A DNA stretch of 64,000 nucleotides from Pseudarthrobacter sp. ATCC 49987 (lineage in GTDB: Bacteria; Actinomycetota; Actinomycetes; Actinomycetales; Micrococcaceae): assembly GCF_009928425.1 (NCBI RefSeq), contig NZ_JAABNS010000003.1, positions 62,001 through 126,000 of the forward strand, written 5' to 3'. Each line of letters begins with the position of its first letter. Within the stretch, counting starts at the first letter, position 1. The notes below the pieces were generated by a model. The model worked only from the letters and a program-made list of their open reading frames with translations, did no database searches and was not told the DNA's origin. This document shows positions 9,236-16,695 of the stretch, piece by piece. Made by a program: the position numbers and the translations under genes.

Positions 9236-9320
9236 GAGCTCGGGTGTGGACCGGGCTGAGAGGGCGACTGAAAGCGTCGCCGACCGCAAGAACCTGTCCG
9301 GGTAATGCCGGCGAAGGGAT
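9236..9320 (+). promoter_or_regulatory. Second TPP riboswitch, for the rightward operon
   Basis: The rightward leader contains ccgggctgagagggcgac, a short variable arm (gaaagcgtcgcc), gaccgcaagaacctgtccgg, and gtaatgccggcgaaggga, i.e. the full thi-box consensus. The last gaaggga sits 7 bases before ATG 9328 and would be the ribosome binding site. It places a symporter and a LuxE/LuxC/SDR set under thiamine pyrophosphate control. Confidence 0.93.
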
Positions 9321-9327
9321 AACTTCG

Positions 9328-10791
9328 ATGCTTGCACTTTCCACCACTGTCATCATTTTGATCGTCGTCCTGGGACTATTCGCTTGGGTCGGCCTCAGGG
9401 TCGGACGCGACCGTGATCTTGATGAGTTCGCTGTGGCACGCAACAGCCAGAGCGGCCTCGGGCTGGGTCTTTCCTTCTTCGCCTCCGGCGTAGGCGCGTG
9501 GATTTTGTTCGCAGCGCCCGAAGTGGGTGCTTCGACGGGCTTGGCGGGAGTGCTGGGATACGCGGTTGCCATCACGGTTCCCCTGATCGGACTCGTCCTC
9601 ATCGGCCGGCGGCTGCGGGCTCTGGTTCCCGAAGGCCACAACCTGATCGAGTTCGTCCAACTTCGCTACGGACGGACGATGCACCTCTACGTTCTGGCTA
9701 TTTCGATGCTCTACATGCTCGTCGCTTTGGCTGCTGAACTGACCGCCGTCGGAGCGGTGCTCGGACGGCTGTCCGTCATGGACCCGCGTCTTGGCATTGC
9801 CGCCGTCGCAGCTATCACTGCCCTTTACACCGCTTACGGAGGGCTCCGCGCCTCGATCCGCACCGACCGTTGGCAGTCATGGATGTTGTTTGCCCTGCTG
9901 ATCGTCGTCGGCGCTGTTCTCTTCACCGGCCTGTCCCGGGAGGATGTTCCAAGCGACCCGGCACTGTTCACCGTGGATGTGACCGGCATAGAGGCGGCGC
10001 TGACGCTCATTGTGGCGGTCACGGCCACCACCTTGTTCCACAACGGTTACTGGCAGCGGGTGTGGGCAGCCCGGGACGGGCGTGCGCTGACCCGCGGGGC
10101 GATCATTGGAGCGGTAACGCGTTTCCCGGTGGTCTTTGCAGCAGGCATGGTGGGACTCCTTGCAGCAGCCTACGGTGTGGCTCTTGGGACGCCGCCCGTT
10201 CCGTTCTTTGCCCTGCTGGACCTCCAGCCCGGGTGGGTCCTTGCGGCAGTTTTGATCCTCACCCTGGCCCTGGTGGCCTCCACGGTGGACACCCTGCAGA
10301 ACGGCCTGGCCGCTGTCGCTGTCACGCATGTCCCTTCCATGGGCTTGACCGGGGGACGGATTGCCACGGTCGTGTTTACCGTCATCCCGGCCGTGGTGGC
10401 GTTCCAGGGGTTCTCGGTGCTGCGCCTATTCCTCATAGCTGACCTGTTTTGCGCCGCGACCATTGTGCCGGCCTTGCTGGGTTTGTGGCACCGTTCCACC
10501 ACTGCCGGTGCTATCAGTGGTGCGTTGGCCGGCCTCGCTGCCGCCCTAGGTTATGGATTCGTGGTGGGCGGCAGTCTGCCCGCAGCTGTTGCCGTAGCAA
10601 CGTTCTCGGAAGGACTCGCGCTGCCGCCGTTCCTCGCCGCGCTCTCCGCCTCAGCGGCCGTGACTATTCTGGTGTCCCTGGCAGCACGCCGGAGCACCAA
10701 CCTGGCCAGCCTCAATGCGCGGGTAGTCCCGTTGCCCTCGCTCTCTGGAGCGCCCGGTGCCATCGAAAAGACGCCGGAGAACATCCGATGA
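9328..10791 (+). CDS. Sodium:solute symporter family transporter, TPP-regulated
   Basis: A 487-aa polytopic inner-membrane protein of the SSS family, with about 12-13 hydrophobic segments. It starts MLALSTTVIILIVVLGLFAW, has the early GLGLSFFASGVGAW segment typical of the family's sodium-site helix, and DRWQSWMLF and FHNGYWQRVWAARD in the core. A longer frame begins at 9100, but it would run through the riboswitch; ATG 9328 has the riboswitch-embedded ribosome binding site. The luxE-like gene overlaps its stop by ATGA. SSS proteins often import carboxylates or vitamins, so a thiamine-related precursor, possibly an acid, is the inferred substrate. No substrate can be read from the sequence. 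Confidence 0.88.
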   Translation: MLALSTTVIILIVVLGLFAWVGLRVGRDRDLDEFAVARNSQSGLGLGLSFFASGVGAWILFAAPEVGASTGLAGVLGYAVAITVPLIGLVLIGRRLRALVPEGHNLIEFVQLRYGRTMHLYVLAISMLYMLVALAAELTAVGAVLGRLSVMDPRLGIAAVAAITALYTAYGGLRASIRTDRWQSWMLFALLIVVGAVLFTGLSREDVPSDPALFTVDVTGIEAALTLIVAVTATTLFHNGYWQRVWAARDGRALTRGAIIGAVTRFPVVFAAGMVGLLAAAYGVALGTPPVPFFALLDLQPGWVLAAVLILTLALVASTVDTLQNGLAAVAVTHVPSMGLTGGRIATVVFTVIPAVVAFQGFSVLRLFLIADLFCAATIVPALLGLWHRSTTAGAISGALAGLAAALGYGFVVGGSLPAAVAVATFSEGLALPPFLAALSASAAVTILVSLAARRSTNLASLNARVVPLPSLSGAPGAIEKTPENIR

Positions 10792-11957
10792 CTGCCGCTC
10801 AGGACACCCCGGCCCCGGGCATCCGCGACGGACTGGACCTGCGGATTCAGTCGTACATCGAGCGCGGCGCCGCTCCGGCGGAACCGGATGATTCCGAGTT
10901 CGGCCAGCTCGCCTTAGACCTTTTTGCCTATCAGTACGACCACAATCCGGCCTACCGGCGCTTCTGCCGCTCACGTCGGGCGGAGCCTGGAAGGCTCACC
11001 AGCTGGGAACAGATCCCACCTGTACCGTTGGCCGCGTTCAAAGAACTCACCCTCGCCTGCGAGCCACCGGAAAAAGCCGCTGCAATTTTCATGACCAGCG
11101 GCAGCACCAACCCCGGCCAGCGGGGACGCAACCACCACCCGCACCTTCATCTGTACGACGCGTCGCTGCGGGCCGGTTTCGCCCAGTACTTCCTGCCTGA
11201 CCGCGAACGCATCCCACTGCTGGTCCTCAATGCCCGGCCTCAGGAACAGCCACACTCCTCCCTTGCCTACTTCTTCGGGCGGCTGGTCGACTTCTTCGGC
11301 GCACCTGGCAGCGCCTACTTTATGGACAAAAATGACCTGCAGTGGCGCAGCGTCGCAGCGGCCCTGCAGGAAGCAGAGGCAACAGGGGAACCTGTCGCCT
11401 TGCTCGGCACCTCCTTCGCCTACGTCCACCTCCTTGACGCCTTCGAAAAGGAGGGTCTTTCCTTCCGTCTCCCGAAGGGAAGCCGACTGCTTGATACCGG
11501 AGGGTTCAAGGGACGCTCCCGCGAAGTATCCGCCGAGGACCTGCGCGACCAGTTCCGCCGACGCCTGGGAATACCTGATCCCTGGTGCGTCAACTACTAC
11601 GGAATGACCGAGATCAGCACCCAGTACTATGACACCACCCTCCGGGACTCCTTACAGAGAATCCACAATCAACCCCGCCACAAGGTTGCACCTGCATGGA
11701 CGCGGATCCGCGTAGTGGACCCCGAAAGTGGAGCATCCGCAGCCCCCGGACAAAAGGGCCTGATCGTCCACTACGATCTGGCCAACCGGGGGTCCTGCCT
11801 TGCCGTACTCGCCGAGGACATCGGTTACCTCACCCCGCCGGGTATCCCCCAGCAGGACGACACACAGGGTTTCGTCCTGCTGGGCCGCGCCGAGGGAACC
11901 GAAGCCCGAGGATGCTCCATCGCCCTGGATGAGATCCTGGCTGCGAACCGGGACTAA
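10788..11957 (+). CDS. LuxE-like acyl-protein synthetase (ATP-dependent carboxylate activation)
   Basis: A 389-aa protein of the LuxE branch of adenylate-forming enzymes. In the luciferase system LuxE activates a fatty acid with ATP, holds it on a cysteine and hands it to LuxC. Here IFMTSGST (residues 100-107) is the nucleotide loop, VNYYGMTEISTQYYD the ANL YGxTE region, and GRAEGTEARGCS near the C-terminus carries the RGC cysteine (Cys376) at the place of the family's acyl-accepting cysteine. It is translationally coupled to the symporter and followed 5 bp later by a luxC-like gene. No luxA or luxB luciferase genes are present, so bioluminescence is not the role. The substrate is inferred to be a thiamine-related carboxylate. 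Confidence 0.85.
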   Translation: MTAAQDTPAPGIRDGLDLRIQSYIERGAAPAEPDDSEFGQLALDLFAYQYDHNPAYRRFCRSRRAEPGRLTSWEQIPPVPLAAFKELTLACEPPEKAAAIFMTSGSTNPGQRGRNHHPHLHLYDASLRAGFAQYFLPDRERIPLLVLNARPQEQPHSSLAYFFGRLVDFFGAPGSAYFMDKNDLQWRSVAAALQEAEATGEPVALLGTSFAYVHLLDAFEKEGLSFRLPKGSRLLDTGGFKGRSREVSAEDLRDQFRRRLGIPDPWCVNYYGMTEISTQYYDTTLRDSLQRIHNQPRHKVAPAWTRIRVVDPESGASAAPGQKGLIVHYDLANRGSCLAVLAEDIGYLTPPGIPQQDDTQGFVLLGRAEGTEARGCSIALDEILAANRD

Positions 11958-11962
11958 TCGAC

Positions 11963-13492
11963 ATGACAACCGAAGCCTGTGTTCGCCGCCCGCCCGCCGG
12001 GGGCCCGGTGCTCGATGGATTCTTCCTGCCTCAACTCAGCCAGGCAGAACTCGGGGGCCTGACGTGGGAAACCCGCTCATGGGGCGGCGTCGCCCTACGG
12101 ATGCCGGTCGTGACCCCGCACCTGACCGATTTGTTGTGCCAGCGGCTCCTTCAAGCCCAAGCCGATCACCTTGCCGACCGGCCGGTAATGGACATAGTCG
12201 AAGCCCTTGGGCGGGTGATCGCCAAGTGGGCCAATCCGGACTACCTGTGGCGGCGGCAAGCCGAACAGTTGCTGCCCATCATGACGGGCTACGCCCCCGA
12301 AATGGTCCGTCGGGGTTTGAAGGAGTACCTGAAGACGTTCCGCCGCGACCGGTTGCTTCGTTTCCTTTCCCAGGACTTCGAGAATCCGCTGGTACTCGAC
12401 GGGTTCCAACCTAACCGGGCCGGAGGCCGTTCCCGCGCCTACGGACCGAGGCTGGCCACCCAGATTTTCGCCGGGAACGTTCCGGGGCTACCGGTGTGGA
12501 ACCTGATCTGCGGGCTCTTGGTCAAGTCGGCAACACTGGGAAAATCCGCCAGCGGTGAACCGTTGTTTCCGGTGTTGTTTGCCCTCAGCCTGGCCGAAGA
12601 AGACCCCGACCTCGCTACTTGCCTGGCGATCCTGCACTGGCCCGGAGGGGACGAGGACATTGAACAAGCGGCGTTCAACCATTCCGAGGCAGTAACGGCA
12701 ACAGGGGGGCGAAAAGCGATTGAAAGTGTGGCAGGACGCTTGCCTGCCGGTATGCCCTTTGTGCCTTACGGGCACAAAATGAGTTTCGCGGTCATCGGCC
12801 GGGAAGCGTTGGCGCTCAACCGCTACACCGAGACCGCCCGCCGGGCAGCACGTGATGCTTCCCAGTATGACCAGCAAGGGTGCCTCTCCCCCCACTGCCT
12901 GTTCATCGAACGCGGCGGAGCAGTGGATCCCAAAACCTTCGCAGCCGCACTGGCAGCCGAAATGAGCCGCTTCGAACGCAGCAAACCCCGCGCTCAGCTC
13001 ACCCTGGAGGAAAGCGCCGGAATCGAACGCATAAGGTCCTCCTACGAATTCCGGGCCTATGACAACAAAACGATCGAGCTGTTCAGCAGTGACACCGGTA
13101 CCGGCTGGACCGTAATTTACGAAGAAAAACCGGAGCGTTTCGAACCCTCCCCACTGAACCGACTCCTCCGCGTCCACCCCGTGGACGGAATAAACGACGT
13201 CGAACGTCTCGCCGCTCCAGTGCGCCGCTACCTGCAGACGGCCGGTGTGGCCTGCTCCCCCGAACGGCTGAACGACTGGGCCCAGGCCCTTGGCCGCTGC
13301 GGTGTCGACCGCATCTGCGCCGTCGGGCAAATGCCCGAACCCGCAGCCGGATGGCACCACGACGGACGGGGCAACCTGACTGCGCTGGTCCGCTGGGTTG
13401 ACATTGAAGGAGCAGCCGAGGCAGAGCTAGAACACTACGACGCCGAATGGACCCTGCCCGCACGGCACAATTCAGCAGGAAGGCAACCATGA
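11963..13492 (+). CDS. LuxC-like acyl-CoA/acyl-protein reductase
   Basis: A 509-aa member of the LuxC acyl reductase family, which takes the activated acyl group onto a cysteine and reduces it to an aldehyde with NADPH. IFAGNVPGLPVWNLICGLL (around residues 171-190) and KSATLGKSASGEP mark the aldehyde-dehydrogenase-like nucleotide-binding part. YDQQGCLSPH contains the expected catalytic cysteine (Cys307). The C-terminal half ends in a less typical tail (residues 430-509). It directly follows the LuxE-like gene and overlaps the SDR gene by ATGA. Together the three would convert R-COOH to R-CHO to R-CH2OH. Confidence 0.87.
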   Translation: MTTEACVRRPPAGGPVLDGFFLPQLSQAELGGLTWETRSWGGVALRMPVVTPHLTDLLCQRLLQAQADHLADRPVMDIVEALGRVIAKWANPDYLWRRQAEQLLPIMTGYAPEMVRRGLKEYLKTFRRDRLLRFLSQDFENPLVLDGFQPNRAGGRSRAYGPRLATQIFAGNVPGLPVWNLICGLLVKSATLGKSASGEPLFPVLFALSLAEEDPDLATCLAILHWPGGDEDIEQAAFNHSEAVTATGGRKAIESVAGRLPAGMPFVPYGHKMSFAVIGREALALNRYTETARRAARDASQYDQQGCLSPHCLFIERGGAVDPKTFAAALAAEMSRFERSKPRAQLTLEESAGIERIRSSYEFRAYDNKTIELFSSDTGTGWTVIYEEKPERFEPSPLNRLLRVHPVDGINDVERLAAPVRRYLQTAGVACSPERLNDWAQALGRCGVDRICAVGQMPEPAAGWHHDGRGNLTALVRWVDIEGAAEAELEHYDAEWTLPARHNSAGRQP

Positions 13493-14289
13493 TGTCCTTC
13501 GAAAAAAGTCTGGGCACCAGTGACCTGCTCAACGACCGGGTCGCCATCGTCACCGGTTCCAGCCGCGGCATCGGAGCTGCCATCGCACGCGCCCTCGGAG
13601 CTCACGGTGCCACCGTCGTCGTAAACTACCTGCAAAACAGTGAAGCCGCGCACCAAGTAGTCACCGACCTAGAAGCACTGGGAGGCCGGGCCGAAGCATA
13701 CGCCGCCGACGTCACCGACCCCCAGGCCGTGGCCACTATGGTCGCTGAAGTTACTGAACGCTTCGGCCCCGTAAACCTGCTGGTCAACAACGCCCTGCAG
13801 AGCTACACGTTCGACCCGCTGACCCGCAGCACCGCATGGGACATGCCTTGGGAGAGCTACCAAGCCCAATTCCATGGCAGCGTTGGCGGCGCATACAATC
13901 TTTGCCGATCGGTGTTGCCAGGTATGAAAACCACCGGAGACGGACGGATCATCAATCTCGTCACGGACCTCATCGAACGTCCCAGCGTCCCCTACCACGA
14001 CTACACCACCGCCAAGATGGCTCTTTTGGGATTCTCCCGAAACCTCGCTTCGGAACTTGGGCCCTTGGGCATCACTGTTAACTGCGTAGCTCCAGGACTC
14101 GTCTACCCCACCGACTCAAGCCATGCCACCACCGACGAACAACGAGACGAACTTGAAGCAGCCACACCGCTACGCCGTCTGGCCACCCCTGAAGACGTAG
14201 CCGGCTCAGTACTGTTTCTTGCCAGTAGATGGTCCAGTTTCGTGACCGGGACCTGCCTGTTCGTCGATGGCGGACTAGTCATGAAATAA
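13489..14289 (+). CDS. Short-chain dehydrogenase/reductase, last gene of the TPP-riboswitch operon
   Basis: A 266-aa classical SDR resembling FabG-type reductases. VAIVTGSSRGIGAAIARAL (from about residue 17) binds NAD(P), LLVNNA follows, and YHDYTTAK supplies the catalytic Tyr172 and Lys176. The usual serine 13 residues before the tyrosine is replaced by threonine (NLVTD), a conservative but notable change. The ATG overlaps the luxC-like stop, so it is co-translated. The expected role is reducing the aldehyde made by the LuxC-like enzyme to an alcohol; which aldehyde is unknown. The sequence after the gene is decayed, so the operon ends here. Confidence 0.88.
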   Translation: MMSFEKSLGTSDLLNDRVAIVTGSSRGIGAAIARALGAHGATVVVNYLQNSEAAHQVVTDLEALGGRAEAYAADVTDPQAVATMVAEVTERFGPVNLLVNNALQSYTFDPLTRSTAWDMPWESYQAQFHGSVGGAYNLCRSVLPGMKTTGDGRIINLVTDLIERPSVPYHDYTTAKMALLGFSRNLASELGPLGITVNCVAPGLVYPTDSSHATTDEQRDELEAATPLRRLATPEDVAGSVLFLASRWSSFVTGTCLFVDGGLVMK

Positions 14290-14555
14290 CCAGAACAAGA
14301 GCAACAACTGACAGAGGCCCTGATCTCCAGCGCCTTGCCGCTGCCCTGTTATCTTCGGCCGCCACAAGGCTCTTTGCGAAACCTGAACCACTACCTTCCG
14401 TGCTCGGTCGCGAATTTGACCGGGCGCTCGCCAGGCTGCCCTGTCCAACACGGAACCGCCACTCAAAGCCAAGCAGTTGGTGGATCTGGGACAGGCCGGC
14501 CTCGCGACAGCCCCAGTGAGAGCTTGTCTGGTCTGGAGCCGCAAAGGAGCGGCCC

Positions 14556-14728
14556 TCAAGTGAGCAGGAACTCGCACCAGAGAGGGTAGTGGTCCGAGAT
14601 CTGTCATGACACCTCATTGCGGCTGAGGCCGCGAAGGACATGCGGGATGAAGTCGAAGGAGCCGGCCCGCTGCCCATACGTTAAGCCCTGCAGTAAGGAT
14701 GTTCCGTCGGGTTTGAAGAACCATTTAG
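14556..14728 (-). pseudogene. Endonuclease/exonuclease/phosphatase-family C-terminal remnant
   Basis: Read leftwards, WFFKPDGTSLLQGLTYGQRA, then GSFDFIPHVLRGLSRNEVS, and in a second frame QISDHYPLWCEFLLT with a stop at 14556-14558. SDHYPLW is the C-terminal signature of the EEP (sphingomyelinase/endonuclease) superfamily. A frameshift separates the parts and no N-terminus is found, so this is a scar. Confidence 0.5.
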
Positions 14729-15019
14729 CGATTACAAAAAGGCCGCCAAATAGCGCCGCGCCAGTTCGTACAGTTGGGGCATACCTCAGCCTGACGTCAG
14801 GAGGGGCCAGTTCTCGTGTCAGGTTAAGGTGCTTTGCCTTGAAGCTGACGCCAGGTGCCGAGGGTCTCAGGCCTCAACCTGACATGCGACAGGTAGCCCT
14901 GAACCCTGCGTCGATGCGCGGAGCCCTTCAACCCGCGCTTCCGCAGATTGTTCCATCACCGCCATGTGGCCGCCGAGCGTACCGAAAGCAACTGCGTGCG
15001 GCCCTTCGATTTGCGTGCA
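14729..15019. other. No recognisable gene (scar between remnants)
   Basis: Reading frames here have no recognisable domain or convincing start. It lies between the phosphatase-like remnant and the decayed parA and is probably degraded coding DNA. Confidence 0.4.
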
Positions 15020-15753
15020 ATATCCCTGGCGACGGTGGCAGAAGTCCGGCGGCTTCGCTATGTTTCGGGGGAGAGCGTGACCTGCTCACCGGCGTCCGAG
15101 CCAATCTTGATGTCATTGCCTGCGGCCCCCCATCTCGACGATGCTGCGGCATTCCTTGGAGCCAAAGCCCAGAAGGATCGTGACGCTGCGCAGCTGGCGC
15201 TAGCCAAACTGCTTGCCGCCGTCGCGGGGGAGTACGATCTGGTTCTGCTGGACTGCCCGCCTGGAATGAGCCCGCGCGGGCTGTCGCGGCAGCTGCTGCC
15301 CGTTACGCACTGGTACCGCTGAAGACAGATATGTCCAGCCGGAAGGGTGTCGTCGCAGTCGCGGCACGCACGGACAGCGTCGTCGGCCTCAATCCTTCCC
15401 TGGACCTGCTGGGCGTCGTCCTCGTCGGTACCGGTACGAATTCCAAGCATGTTCACAAGGTCACCCGCGACCACCTCACCGCCGATTTTGGTACAGACGA
15501 AGTGTTGTTCCCGATGAGCATCCGCCACGCGGAGGCCACGGCCCAGGCGTGCCGTGAGCGTGGGTTGCTGGCTCACGAGCTCGAGCGGGAGCTTAGCAAG
15601 GGACCGAAATGGTGGGAGGTCCTGCGTGGTGAAGCGAAGGCCGGCAATGCCGGGCCAAAGTCGGCTTCCAGCGTGGCGGAGGACCTCCCCGCGGTCGCCA
15701 TGGAGGTGACCCGTCGCATCGCCGTCGCTGAATCCCAGGAGGTCAACGCGTGA
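15020..15753 (+). pseudogene. Second parA, truncated and frameshifted
   Basis: Pieces of a ParA ATPase lie in consecutive frames: FGGERDLLTGVRANLDVIAC (one frame), then PHLDDAAAFLGAKAQKD and YDLVLLDCPPG, the Walker B region (second frame), then NEPARAVAAAAARYALVPLK and VVLVGTGTNSKHVHKVTRDH through to a natural C-terminus. Two single-base shifts, near 15137 and 15267, separate them. No Walker A (KGGxGKT) is found upstream. It was a partition ATPase from another replicon; the GTG of the next ORF overlaps its stop, as in an original par operon. Confidence 0.75.
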
Positions 15754-16229
15754 GCGCCGAACCGACATCTAGCCGCCCCGCATTCGGGTTGCCCCCGCGG
15801 CGCACGGCAGCGCCGGCCGCTGAGGCGCCGTTGGCGCGGATGCTCCCCGGGCACCGGCCGGAGGCACCGAAGAAGGCAGAACCCAAAGAAACCGAAACAG
15901 CGAACCTAAAGGCCTTGGGTACCATCACGGCTGCCCTGCGCACCGGAGTTATCCCCGCGGACCTGCGCGCTGCCTTCTACAAGGCGGCCGCGTTTATCCC
16001 CGGCGTCACTGTCGTGGATAAGCAGGCAACAATCGACGGACGGACTGGCATCGCCATCGGCATCCCGTCCCCGGATGGAGGATCCAGGCAAGAAACCATC
16101 ATCGATCCGACCACCGGACTGATGATCGGGGAACGAAACGTCCTGCTGAAGGACTATCCGGGCTTCCCCGCCGGAACTGTCATGACCTGGACCTCCGTAC
16201 GGACGTCCGTGGTGAACACCGCGCCCTAA
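15750..16229 (+). CDS. Chimeric ORF: partition-partner N-terminus fused to a CU044_5270-family C-terminus
   Basis: A 159-aa frame with GTG start overlapping the parA-remnant stop and an aggagg ribosome binding site. Residues 1-50 (MSAEPTSSRPAFGLPPRRTA onward) look like the basic, proline-rich start of a small ParA partner. From about residue 56 (ITAALRTGVIPADLRAAFYK) it matches the C-terminus of CU044_5270-family proteins, which usually follow ECF sigma-factor genes: PGVTVVD, IIDPTTGLMIGERNV and FPAGTVMTWTSV. It is almost certainly a deletion junction between unrelated genes, near 15900-15920. Expression is possible; function is unlikely. Confidence 0.65.
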   Translation: MSAEPTSSRPAFGLPPRRTAAPAAEAPLARMLPGHRPEAPKKAEPKETETANLKALGTITAALRTGVIPADLRAAFYKAAAFIPGVTVVDKQATIDGRTGIAIGIPSPDGGSRQETIIDPTTGLMIGERNVLLKDYPGFPAGTVMTWTSVRTSVVNTAP

Positions 16230-16243
16230 GCTCCCGACGACAA

Positions 16244-16270
16244 GGGGTGGCCGCGCTACGCGGCCACCCC
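16244..16270. terminator. GC-rich hairpin after the chimeric ORF
   Basis: ggggtggccgc and gcggccacccc are perfect 11-bp arms around a 5-base loop, 14 bp after the stop codon. There is no clear T tract, as is common for actinobacterial terminators. Confidence 0.65.
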
Positions 16271-16318
16271 GTGGTCAACACTCGCAGGGCCATCGTTCAA
16301 CCAGAGTTGCAACAGTGC

Positions 16319-16358
16319 AGAGACGGCCGGACACCATTGGGGGTGACCGGCCGTCTCT
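16319..16358. terminator. Second inverted repeat, terminator-like
   Basis: agagacggccgg and ccggccgtctct are 12-bp perfect arms around a 16-base loop, followed by tgactgcttt. It may be a second terminator or a remnant of a mobile element. Confidence 0.5.
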
Positions 16359-16379
16359 TGACTGCTTTAACTCCTAAGC

Positions 16380-16434
16380 AAACCGCCACTATGAGCTGAC
16401 ATTTAACCGCCATTCTCGGCTAACAGTCACACCC
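16380..16434. repeat. IS-end-like sequence, copy A (shared with 44100-44153)
   Basis: Two aaccgcca units followed by attctcggctaacagtcaca. The same arrangement recurs near 44100 in the same orientation. The internal repeats resemble the multiple terminal repeats of IS21-type elements, but no transposase lies beside either copy. Confidence 0.5.
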
Positions 16435-16695
16435 AGCATCTGTATGGGATTTATTGCGGCTGGGGGAGAGGGTCGAGAGTGTCGCGGTGGGGGACCGGCT
16501 ATCGGGCGCTACGACCGGCACTTGAGGACGGGTAGCCTTGGGAATTTCATGGCTCGCTCGCGCCCTAGAAGTTAGACGGTTGACGTGGCAATCCAGGGCT
16601 GCAGGATCTGTCTATGACGGTCCCCCAGCCTGCTACACTCCCGTCTGGAAGTCGGAGAGAGACAACCTCATCGCCGAGATCGCCGGGAGCCATGA
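16435..16695. other. Intergenic leader of the DUF262 gene
   Basis: No coding potential or clear promoter consensus was recognised. The stretch gggag lies just before ATG 16696. Confidence 0.35.

Noticed and set aside
9100..9327. In-frame extension upstream of the symporter, giving 563 residues
   Set aside because: It would translate the riboswitch; ATG 9328 has the riboswitch-embedded ribosome binding site and begins the first transmembrane helix.
10788..13492. Bioluminescence (lux) operon
   Set aside because: LuxE- and LuxC-like genes are present but there is no luxA, luxB or luxD, and the control is by a TPP riboswitch.
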